Origin: Lithobates sylvaticus
Taxonomy: Eukaryota > Chordata > Amphibia > Anura > Ranidae
Direction: 5' to 3'
DNA: 64,000 nucleotides
NCBI GenBank assembly: GCA_028564925.1
Contig: CM053029.1
Location: 585,721,168 to 585,785,167, forward strand
Part shown: positions 11,285 through 21,300 of the stretch, piece after piece
Layout: every line of letters begins with the position of its first letter
How positions within the stretch are numbered: the first letter of the stretch is position 1
The notes under the pieces: generated by a model
What the model saw: the letters and a program-made list of their open reading frames with translations, nothing else
Told to the model about the DNA's origin: nothing
Databases searched by the model: none
Made by a program: the position numbers and the translations under genes

Positions 11285-11810
11285 CTATATCATTTTGTTT
11301 TGAATAATTGCTAAATAGATACTATGTATATATTGTTACTAAGAAATCCCCGGAAACCTCTACTAATCCAGACTATTTTTCCTCTTCTTATCTTTACTTT
11401 CCTTTTAGTCTTTTCTTCTCTCCTTATTCTATCCTGTCTTCTCCTATTTATAATTACATAACAAAATGGTAGCGAAACTTTCAATTTGAAAATGTTCAAT
11501 TATAATACAATAATAGTTAGTAAGCTCTAATGTCCTATTATAGGTAACTGAATCTCGTAGTAATTAATATTATTTATTTATTACAAATTACTCTAAAAGT
11601 TAAAAGTTTAACAACTTTTTAATTTTTTTTTTTGCTCTTGATTATATAATTGTTAAAATTGAATGTAACACCTTAGTCTTTCTAAAAACAGATAGCCTAC
11701 TTAAATCTTTAAATGCTTGTAACTACAAGAAATACTAAGATCTGACATGTAAATTCAACTAATGCTACCATTTAATGTAATCAATATATTGTTAATTGTA
11801 CCAATGTTTG
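11285..11810. other. AT-rich stretch after the LINE end
   Basis: Very AT-rich, with no frame of note. It follows directly on a LINE stop codon and runs up to the LTR start, so LINE 3' untranslated sequence is plausible for part of it. I see no clear poly-A tail or target duplication to fix the end. Confidence 0.4.
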
Positions 11811-13006
11811 TGTAGCGGTGACATCTTTGTCTATTGATGTGATTATGCATATGTCACTGTTAAATCTGTGGACATTAATGTGGTTCTACACTTAGAGCCA
11901 TCTAGTGACCTAAAATGGGTAATGCACTTGTGTGTTATTATATCTGAATAAACCTAAAGACTCTTACAGGAAATGACTGTGTTTTGATTTGAAAGGTTGA
12001 CCTTTTTGCCCAGGAGTCTGTGTGACCTACCCATGAACACTCTCTTATGCAGTGCATGCTGGGTAGGGTATAAAAATGACTGCAGCGGTCATATTAGGTC
12101 TCTTGGGACCACATTGCCTGCCTGTGCGGATCTGTAAGGAGGTTTTCCCGGAGACAGCGGCAGATAGTCACCACGGAGTGCAAACCTGCTTGTTTGCGAG
12201 TTGATCTGATGGAGCCCGAGAGCCGGTGACCGGATTGACAAGGCCCAGAGACGCTCATCAGAATATCGGAGGACCGGATCCATTCAGCGGAGTGACACAG
12301 AGCATCTGGCCCAGCTGATACAGAAGCAAGCTGCAGTTACCGGATCAAAGTCATCAACCAGAACTACTATCTAGTTAGTGAACGGGTTATGGCCCACCGT
12401 TTGTTAATTTGTTGCACGCAGTTAGACTCACTTACAGGCCCCTCTGGAATCAGTAGTTCCACGGAGGAGTAGCAGAGCAACTGACACTGAGCAGTCTTGA
12501 GGCCTACTTCACTTGAGTGCCCAAGCATTGTATATAAGTTCTTGGAGTTATACCCGGAGCATTACAAATATCAGTCATTTTAAGCTAGCGAAGAAAGAAG
12601 ATACGGGAGAAAGTACTCTCAGTGAGGCCTCACGTATAACTTTTAAAGTAGCGGGAGCTCCCAGGTTGTAATACACAAGAAAATACCTTTCACCTTGCAT
12701 TTGTTTATTGATGTATGTATATATATTGTGCTGACATCCTACGTTGGGATGACAGTGCAATCTCTGTAACCACCCGTTTAAATATACTTGCAGTAAAAGC
12801 ATTTCTGGTTAAGTATTCAGTTGTGTGGCGGATCCTGAGTGTAAAGGATCCTGAGGGTATCATACAGGTACTTTACATTGTTTTATACTGTATTATATTG
12901 CATTGCACCACAGCTGTGCCACGGGGATCGAGTTAAGTTAGTGGGGTTTCTCAGAAGAGTGCAGGCCCAATTCAAACTAGCAGCTCCTTCGGGGGTCAGT
13001 GCTACA
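11811..13006 (+). mobile_element. LTR of a Ty3/gypsy-like element (LTR-b)
   Basis: Begins TGTAGCGGTGACATC and ends GTCAGTGCTACA, giving TG..CA ends. It is followed two bases later by a primer-binding site, so it is a 5' LTR. The 3' block GCTCCTTCGGGGGTCAGTGC ties it to LTR-a and LTR-c. An AATAAA near 11948 is a candidate polyadenylation signal. At about 1.2 kb it fits the group. Confidence 0.8.
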
Positions 13007-13008
13007 TG

Positions 13009-13026
13009 TGGGGGCTCGTCAGGGAT
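13009..13026 (+). other. Primer-binding site, tRNA-Pro type
   Basis: TGGGGGCTCGTCAGGGAT lies two bases after the LTR's terminal CA. It differs at one base from the tRNA-Pro primer site known from murine leukaemia-type retroviruses, and TGGGGGCTCGTC is complementary to the 3' end of tRNA-Pro. This confirms the orientation of the fossil element. Confidence 0.75.
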
Positions 13027-13089
13027 CTGAAGAGTGAGTAGCAACTGATCCCAAGAAGTTAGAAGCTGCCACTCCTTGGCCCAGGCCCA

Positions 13090-13400
13090 CCAACGTAACT
13101 GAACTCAGGTCATTCTTAGGGTTCTGCTCATACTATAGAAGGTTTGTAGAAGGGTTCGCAAAAATAGCCCACCCACTCACTGAGCTCCTAAAGAACCAGG
13201 AAGAGGCTAGTGAAGACCCGGACCGGTCAGGAAAGCCGAAAGAAGGACCAAGAAGGAAAAAAGAGTCCATCCAGGATCAGTGGACTCCAGAGTGTGAGGA
13301 AGCTTTCAAACGGCTGAAGTGGAGCCTCACCACTGCTCCGGTGTTGGCCTATGCAGACCCTACCAAGCCTTACGAGCTGCATGTGGATGCCAGTATGAGT
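13090..13400 (+). pseudogene. Ty3/gypsy pol fragment (reverse transcriptase to RNase H)
   Basis: The plus strand encodes TELRSFLGFCSYYRRFVEGF, then AHPLTELLK, then WTPECEEAFKRLK and LTTAPVLAYADPTKPYELHV. This order is the well-known end of the reverse transcriptase and start of RNase H in Ty3/gypsy elements. It lies close behind the LTR and primer site, so the element is a much reduced, broken fossil. Nothing suggests activity. Confidence 0.85.
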
Positions 13401-14515
13401 ATTTTTAAAATCAATAAACAAATTTGACAAAAAATCAGGGCAAGAGGCTTGTTAGTGGTACCTGGGAGTGAAACATTATGCCAATGTTCTTTTTTGGACC
13501 TGCCTACAAATTTCTATCAGAGTGTGGGCCTCCCTGCAATTGTTTACCTTCTGTCAAAGGGACAAGCTGGAAAACGTTATTGATCAGTCAATCGTCTCCA
13601 GCTGCTATTCACTATATTTCAACAGCTTCCAGTTGCCACTGTTCCAAAGGGGAACATTCCATCATCCACCGCTGGTTAAAAATAAAATCTAACAATATAT
13701 GGCCATCTTCACTCCACCACACCTTCCAGTCATCCCAGTGTAGCACCATCCTAAAATAGGTTTCTAGAGGTTCAGTCAAATTTAGTTTTCCTGGCTCCTC
13801 TGTAAAAAGCTAGTGAGTACATGAATAGCCAAGATGGAGAAGTTCCTCCATAGTCAAGGCATGTGATACCCCATTACATTCGTGTTTCACAAAGGGAGGT
13901 GCCCTGGGCCAGCATGCCTGTTGCTGGTGGCCAACCAGGGAACTGCTTACAGACTTGTGGGTAACGTGCAGTGGCCGAAAAACACAGAGTCTGAGTTCGG
14001 CAATAACAAGTATACTATAATGTAGAAAAGTTTAACAACAGCTTTGGACCAACGAGATGCAGAATGGAAGATGCCGACAGCATCTGCCACAAGGAGTAGA
14101 ATGCGGCCTGGGTGGTCCACACCCAAATGGGAAGCCTTCCTAGAAGGTAGACGAAGTCCCAATACTGTGCCTACTACTCCTGAAACTTTTCCTATCTCTA
14201 TTACTGTTCCTGACAGATCCTTTCCCTACCCTAATCACTCGCAAAAAGTGTGCCAAGCAGGGGAACCAGAGCTTTAAATAGACTCTGCCTGACCCTGTCA
14301 CATGGGGTGCTAGCATCCAATTGGATAGCTGCTGCCCTGTAATCAAGGAAAACCATGGAGGAACCAAGTTCCCCTCGACTTCCTCCCCCACCTGCATTGA
14401 GCTGTTGAGCGCTATCTACAGTGGAGAATACAGACTGCACCTGCCTACAGACTGGTGCAAAAACATTTGAAAGATTAAAGTGCTGAAAGATGCACGATGT
14501 TCCTTGTAAGCACGT
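13401..14515. other. Unassigned, no gene seen
   Basis: Moderately complex sequence with short frames only (none above about 110 codons, none with recognisable domains). It lies between a plus-strand gypsy fossil and a minus-strand LTR and may be old retroelement sequence or the target DNA. Confidence 0.35.
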
Positions 14516-16012
14516 GTAGCACTTACCCCCGAAGGAGCGGCTGAATTTTCTGGGCTTACCGATTACCTCCACCAGCTCGTAACTCGTTGTCCTTGTCTAG
14601 GGGTTCCCAAGGTTGATGACCCAGTAACTGTAGAGACCGACACCTGAATTCCTTTTTAGGATTTTTATTTTGCTTAAAATAGTTGAACAAACTCAGTCTC
14701 TAAGTTGAGAATAGAGGATATAAGGATGAAGTTTAGCTCAGATGCTTGGAACTGCTGACTTCAATAAAAGTCTCTCTCTGTACATAATCCAGGGAATAGC
14801 CACTCGCAACTGGATTTTTAACGGTTGGATAAATCCTTGAGTTTGGATCTAGCAGCCAACAAGTAATTGTAGCTTTGCAAAGTCTCTCACACAGACTTGG
14901 TTGCAAAAAACTTAGTTGTAACTGGAAGGTAAAGGTAGGAACTTTTCTTACTGTACCAGAATCTTTCAGCCGGTCCGGCGATACCGTAAGAAATTGTGGA
15001 TTCAATCAATGTCCAATGCAGCTCAGCTTCCAAGCTCTAACCGAGCAGCCAGCCTCGTGTGTGGCTCTCTTACTGAAGCGTCCTCCCCTGGTTGCATGTA
15101 GAGTTGCTGGGCCTCTCCAAACCCGAGACGGCACCGGAACACCTTAGAATCCTCCTTACAGTTCCTGCGCCTCGAACTAGCCAGTTCCGAGGCCCGAAAA
15201 CGGATGGATCCGCACCCCAGGCCATGAGGGCCTCTGGGGGCTGGTCAGGAGCAGGGCCGGTGCTACCACTAGGCAAACTAGGCAGCCGCCTAGGGTGCAC
15301 TGCTCCCTAGGGCGCCCGGCCACTGGTGTTCCTACTCTCTTCTCTCTGCAGCAAGCAACTAAGTCTCAGCATCAGCGGGCAGCTCCGTTCGCACATAGAG
15401 TCAGAGGCATAGCAGCGGTGGAGGACTGTGTCTGTGCCCCGACTCCTGAATGGATGGAAGCAAGCAAACATTTATTGATGGGTTCTGGTAGGCTGCATTG
15501 ATGGGCACTGGTGAGGCTGCATTTGATGGGCACTGAGGCTGCATTTGATGGGCACTTCATTAAAAAGGTGGGGTATACATGGACAGGGCAAAGAGGGTGG
15601 AGTCGAGGGGGGGGCAGCAAAATTAGGTTTCGCCTAGGGTGTCAAAAATCCTTGCACCAGCCCTGGTCAGGAGTACCAGGACCATGGAGTCAGCAAGAAC
15701 TTCTGGACCGAAACCCAGAATCACGTGACTTCAGCACCTTAAGTACCCTCTCCTGGAATACACAGCGAGACAAACGCACCCACTGATTGTCTCCGAGAAG
15801 AGATTGGTACCCAATGCATCCAACCAGACTGTGTTCTAAGGCCTCTCACAGGTGCAAACTCCACCTATGACCAGGCAGAACCTCAATACAGCCCAGCCAA
15901 ACTGATGCCAAAGCATAATTTAGAACAATTAACCCCAAAACTCAACTACAGTTTTGGGCAAAAACTAAATTTAAAGACATAGCGCGTACTCATCAGGAGT
16001 ACCGGCGCTACA
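14516..16012 (-). mobile_element. Solo LTR, Ty3/gypsy-like group (LTR-c), with hAT insertion
   Basis: On the minus strand it runs from TGTAGCGCCGGTACTCC (at 16012) to GGGGGTAAGTGCTACA (at 14516). The terminal block is shared with LTR-a and LTR-b, and the interior shares further phrases with LTR-a, such as GGCCTGGGGTGCGGATCCAT. A 414-bp hAT-type MITE sits inside at 15252-15665. Without it the length is about 1.08 kb. It faces the opposite way to LTR-a and LTR-b, so they do not form one element. Confidence 0.75.
15252..15665. mobile_element. hAT-type MITE, 8-bp duplication
   Basis: Starts CAGGGCCGGTGCTACCA and ends CTTGCACCAGCCCTG. GTCAGGAG flanks it on both sides (15244-15251 and 15666-15673). 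It contains three TGCATTTGATGGGCACT-like words near 15490-15560 and a G-run near 15608. No coding capacity. Inserted in LTR-c. Confidence 0.9.
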
Positions 16013-17055
16013 CACATAAAGGCTTAATTTGAGATATTTTCTTGCTGACAAAACATGTATCATCCTGTTGACTGACAGAATACAGTGGGTTAAACCAATC
16101 CATAATTTCTAGGTCAGCATGGGGCATTCCAGTTCGCCGCCGGGGCGCCCATCATAACACTCTGCCTGGATGCACTGAAAGCTTGAGCAGGTGTCAAAGC
16201 ACCTGCTATATCCATGTTTACATCAATTAAATTGATCGTCTTCGGTCAACACCTGTATAAAATGATTTGCAATCAATGTAACCTGGACTGACCTCTTAGT
16301 TTTTCTCCTGCCTGGGGCCACAGCAGTCCCAGGACTGGGGAGATTGAGTCTGCCAGTTGCAAAAAAGCAGAGCGTGTTATTGCTTAAAACTCACACCTGA
16401 GACGGGCGCAACTTCTACTTAGACGTCCTGGTGAGACTCACAGCTGGCCACTTCATTTAGCAAGGAATGTTAAAACTGCTAAATTATCTATTTTTTTCTG
16501 AAACACCATAAATCATTTATTTTACATCAGGTTATTTTCAAGTCAGAGTATTGGCATTTCTAATTTCATGCTTTTCGAGAACGCTATAAATAATACATGG
16601 AATCAATAACCGCACTGTTAGCGCAAGACTGAAGGATAATTAACATTTGATATCCCCAAACTATTTGGTGACACAGATCTTAGATTGCCGCAGTCATTCA
16701 CATGACAAATATGTAGATTTTGTGGAATGCAATGACCTGCTTATACATTAAGAGAACATTCCATGTATAATAGTATATTGTCCTTCGTATTTATCCAACA
16801 CATCAGAATTTTGGGGTCTTCTTACATTCTTTTAGGCCCTTTTAGCAGTTTCAGTGGTGCGACATAACATGGCTACAAAGGAGGGCAGGTACCACCAATG
16901 GGAGCTTTACCCCTTCCCACCCAGCCCTAGTGTCCCTTTATGGGGGTCTTTACGCTCAGAAAGCGGGCAACTCGATCATGTGACCACTGTTTCTGGCTCT
17001 CGCAGTGATCACATGATCAGGAGACCGTCCCGCCAGCTCCCAATCATGACTAGAA
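16013..17055. other. Mostly unassigned; TTAA-family scrap at right
   Basis: No gene is visible. The right part, about 16850-17055, has the GATCATGTGACC / GATCACATGATC fold-back and GAGACCGTCCCG words typical of the left halves of TTAA elements in this window, so it is probably a scrap of one. The rest is unassigned. Confidence 0.4.
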
Positions 17056-18086
17056 ACTAGACATGGGCGCCGTCCAAAAATTTGTTTAGTTTCTTTCCGT
17101 TTTCGTTTCGTATTGAAAAAAAAATTTGTATTTCGTAATTCGTGTACGAAATTCAATTGTAATTTTCGTTAAACTTCGGTTAAAATAACTAAAGTTCGTT
17201 ATGATGAATTTATCATTATGAGGGGCTCCCACCATCCCTGTGCTGAGTTCCCGGGTCTGTACACCCACTGTGCCCATTATGAGGGGTTCCCACCATCCCT
17301 GTGCTGAGTTCCCGGGTGTGTACACCTGCTGTGCCCATTATGAGGGGTTCCCACCATCCCTGTGCTGAGTTCCCGGGTCTGTACACCCGCTGTACCCATT
17401 ATGAGGGGTTCCCACCATCCCTGTGCTGAGTTCTCAGGTCTGTACAACTGCTGTGCCCATTATGAGGGGTTACCACCATCCCTGTGCTGAGTTCTCAGGT
17501 CTGTACACCTGCTGTGCCCATTATGAGAGGTTCCCACCATCCCTGTGCTGAGTTCTCAGGTCTGTACAACTGCTGTGCCCATTATGAGGGGTCCCCACCA
17601 TCCCTATGCTGAGTTCCCGGGTCTGTACACCTGCTGTGCCCATTATAAGGGGTTACCACCATCCCTGTGTTGAGTTCCTGGGTCTGAGTGTACACTCGCT
17701 GTGCCTATTATGAGGGGTTCCCACCATCCCTGTGCTGAGTTCCCGGGTCTGTACACCCGCTGTGCCCATTATGAGGGGTTCCCACCATCCCAGTGCTGTG
17801 CTGACTTCCTCTGATTGGTGAACAAAATACCAGTCATGTTTCTGTTAATTTTGTATTTCATATGAAATTCGTAAGCATAGAAATTCCCATAGGGTTCCCA
17901 CCATCCCTGTGCTGTGCTGACTTTCTGGGGTTTTTAACTTTTAGGTTTGTTAACTTTTCGTAACAATTACAAATTTTCGTTATGAATTTGGATCCGAAAT
18001 TCGTAAATGAAATTTCGTATTTCGTACGGAATTCGTATGCATAAAAATTTGTATTTAGAATTTCTGGAAATTCGTACAAATTTCAG
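17056..18086. mobile_element. AT-rich TAGACATG-type element, right end missing
   Basis: The left end TAGACATGGGC followed by AATTTGTTTAGTTTC matches the left end of the complete element at 31669-32675. The outer parts are rich in TTTCGTA and TTCGTAATTCG words as in that copy. The right terminal GCACATGTCTA is not found; the element stops near 18086. The middle is replaced by a 61-bp minisatellite. Confidence 0.65.
17214..17830. repeat. 61-bp minisatellite, about ten units
   Basis: The unit reads CATTATGAGGGGTTCCCACC, then ATCCCTGTGCTGAGTTCCC, then a GGGTCTGTACACCCGCTGTGCC phrase, repeated from about 17214 with point changes and one short insertion near 17690. A single decayed unit reappears near 17890. 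Non-coding. Confidence 0.95.
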
Positions 18087-18099
18087 GTCAGGACTCTGT

Positions 18100-18340
18100 G
18101 CTGGTCAGTCAAGTTTCTCCACCCCAAACTCGCTCATTCATTAATGGACCTTGCTTTGTGCACTGGTGCGCAGTCATATTGAAACAGGAAGAGGCCATCC
18201 CCAAAAACTGTTCCTATAAATTTGGGAGCATTAAATTGTCCAAAATGTCTTGGTATGCTGACGCCTTGAGAGTTTCCTTCACTGGAACTAAAGGGCCAAG
18301 CCCAACCCCTGAAAAACAACCCAACACAATGTGCTGGGGG
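18100..18340 (-). pseudogene. Tc1-like transposase fragment
   Basis: Read on the minus strand, the segment gives GLFFRGWAWPF, then FGDGLFLFQYDCAPVHKARS. FQ-D-APVHKA is the catalytic motif around the second Asp in Tc1-like transposases (usual form FQHDNAPVHKA). Only about 70 codons survive, with no terminal inverted repeats seen. It differs from the transposases at 629-2751 and 44397-47308, so it is a third Tc1-like family in the window. Confidence 0.75.
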
Positions 18341-18345
18341 GGTAC

Positions 18346-21300
18346 AGAGGTGTACTAGGGGTACAGGGGTTATTTGGGAGGTACAGAGATGAGCAGCGGG
18401 TATGGAAGCTTGCTGAGGGGTACAAGGCTGGCTTGGTATATGGAGGCATACTAGGGGATTAAGAGGATTTTAGGAGGTACGGAGGTGTGTGTGTGGGGGG
18501 GGGGGTGCAGAAGTGTACTGGGGGTACAGAGGATGCTGGGAGACACAGAGGTGTGCTGGGGGGTACGGAGGTATACTATGGGTACAGGGTCTATTTGGGA
18601 GGTACAGAGATGTGCAGAGGGTATGGAGGTGTGCTAAGGGGTACAGAGGCATTCCGGGGGGTGTAGAGATGTGTTAAAGGGGTATGGCATTAGGTGGTTC
18701 ATGGAAAACTACGCCCATTTTAAATGCGCCATCCCTAATTAAGATATGTTCTCCACCTACAATGGCGGGCTGAACATGGTGTCCCTGAATTTTTTTTGGA
18801 AGGTTGGCAAACTAGTAAGGGATCCCGTTGCAGAACACATGAAAGGGTCCTGCTTCAGGACCGTACTAAAGGACCCTGTAACAGAAGTAAAGGGCCTGGG
18901 ACCAGTGGGAAAGGCCCTGGGACCAGTAGGAAAGACTCTGGGATCAGTGGGAAAGGCTCTGGGACCAGTGGGAAAGGCCCTGGGACCAGTGGGAAAGGCC
19001 CTAAGACCAGTGGGAAAGGCCCTGGGACCAGTGGGAAAGGCTCTGGGACCTGTGGAAAAGGCTCTGGGACCAGTGGGAAAGGCTCTGGGACCAGTGGGAA
19101 AGGCTCTGGGACCAGTGGGAAAGGCTCTGGGACCCGTGGAAAAGGCTCTGGAACCAGTGGGAAAGGCTCTGGGATCAGTGGGAAAGGCTCTGGGACCCGT
19201 GGGAAAGGCTCTGGGACCAGTGGGAAAGGCTCTGGGACCAGTGGGAAAGGCTCTGGGACCAGTGGGAAAGGCTCTGGGACCAGTGGGAAAGGCCCTGGGA
19301 CCAGTGGGAATGGCTCTGGGACCAGTGGGAAAGACCCTGGGACCAGTGGGAAAGGCCCTGGGACCAGTGGGAAAGGCCTCGGGATGGGATCAGGGGGACC
19401 CATAATGGTTTCCTGCACCGCCCTGAAGGTTCTAGTTACGCCTCTGTATTATTATTATTATACAGGATTTACTGTATATAGCACCAACAGTTATGCGGGT
19501 ATGGAAGCTTGCTGAGGGGTACAAGGCTGGCTTGGTATATGGAGGCATACTAGGGGATTAAGAGGATTTTAGGAGGTACGGAGGTGTGTGTGTGTGTGTG
19601 TGGGGGGGGGGGGTGCAGAAGTGTACTGGGGGGTACAGAGGATGCTGGGAGACACAGAGGTGTGCTGGGGGGTACGGAGGTATACTATGGGTACAGGGTC
19701 TATTTGGGAGGTACAGAGATGTGCAGAGGGTATGGAGGTGTGCTAAGGGGTACAGAGGCATTCCGGGGGGTGTAGAGATGTGTTAAAGGGGTATGGCATT
19801 AGGTGGTTCATGGAAAACGACGCCCATTTTAAATGCGCCATCCCTAATTAAGATATGTTCTCCACCTACAATGGCGGGCTGAACATGGTGTCCCTGAATT
19901 TTTTTTGGAAGGTTGGCAAACTAGTAAGGGATCCCGTTGCAGAACACATGAAAGGGTCCTGCTTCAGGACCGTACTAAAGGACCCTGTAACAGAAGTAAA
20001 GGGCCTGGGACCAGTGGGAAAGGCCCTGGGACCAGTAGGAAAGGCTCTGGGATCAGTGGGAAAGGCTCTGGGACCAGTGGGAAAGGCCCTGGGACCAGTG
20101 GGAAAGGCTCTGGGACCTGTGGGAAAGGCTCTGGGACCTGTGGGAAAGGCTCTGGGACCTGTGGGAAAGGCTCTGGGACCTGTGGGAAAGGCTCTGGGAC
20201 CCGTGGGAAAGGCTCTGGGACCCGTGGAAAAGGCTCTGGAACCAGTGGGAAAGGCTCTGGGATCAGTGGGAAAGGCTCTGGGACCAGTGGGAAAGGCCCT
20301 GGGACCAGTGGGAATGGCTCTGGGACCAGTGGGAAAGATCCTGGGACCAGTGGGAAAGGCCCTGGGACCAGTGGGAAAGGCCTCGGGATGGGATCAGGGG
20401 GACCCATAATGGTTTCTTGCACCGCCCTGAAGGTTCTAGTTACGCCTCTGTATTATTATTATTATACAGGATTTACTGTATATAGCACCAACAGTTATGC
20501 GGGTATGGAAGCTTGCTGAGGGGTACAAGGCTGGCTTGGTATATGGAGGCATACTAGGGGATTAAGAGGATTTTAGGAGGTACGGAGGTGTGTGTGTGTG
20601 TGGGGGGGGGGGGTGCAGAAGTGTACTGGGGGGTACAGAGGATGCTGGGAGACACAGAGGTGTGCTGGGGGGTACGGAGGTATACTATGGGTACAGGGTC
20701 TATTTGGGAGGTACAGAGATGTGCAGAGGGTATGGAGGTGTGCTAAGGGGTACAGAGGCATTCCGGGGGGTGTAGAGATGTGTTAAAGGGGTATGGCATT
20801 AGGTGGTTCATGGAAAACTACGCCCATTTTAAATGCGCCATCCCTAATTAAGATATGTTCTCCACCTACAATGGCGGGCTGAACATGGTGTCCCTGAATT
20901 TTTTTTGGAAGGTTGGCAAACTAGTAAGGGATCCCGTTGCAGAACACATGAAAGGGTCCTGCTTCAGGACCGTACTAAAGGACCCTGTAACAGAAGTAAA
21001 GGGCCTGGGACCAGTGGGAAAGGCCCTGGGACCAGTAGGAAAGGCTCTGGGATCAGTGGGAAAGGCTCTGGGACCAGTGGGAAAGGCCCTGGGACCAGTG
21101 GGAAAGGCCCTAAGACCAGTGGGAAAGGCCCTGGGACCAGTGGGAAAGGCTCTGGGACCTGTGGAAAAGGCTCTGGGACCAGTGGGAAAGGCTCTGGGAC
21201 CAGTGGGAAAGGCTCTGGGACCTGTGGGAAAGGCTCTGGGACCTGTGGGAAAGGCTCTGGGACCAGTGGGAAAGGCTCTGGGACCCGTGGAAAAGGCTCT

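Noticed and set aside
7687-16012. One retroelement bounded by the LTRs at 7687 and 14516
   Set aside because: The LTRs face opposite directions and a third LTR with its own primer site lies between them, so they are separate insertions.
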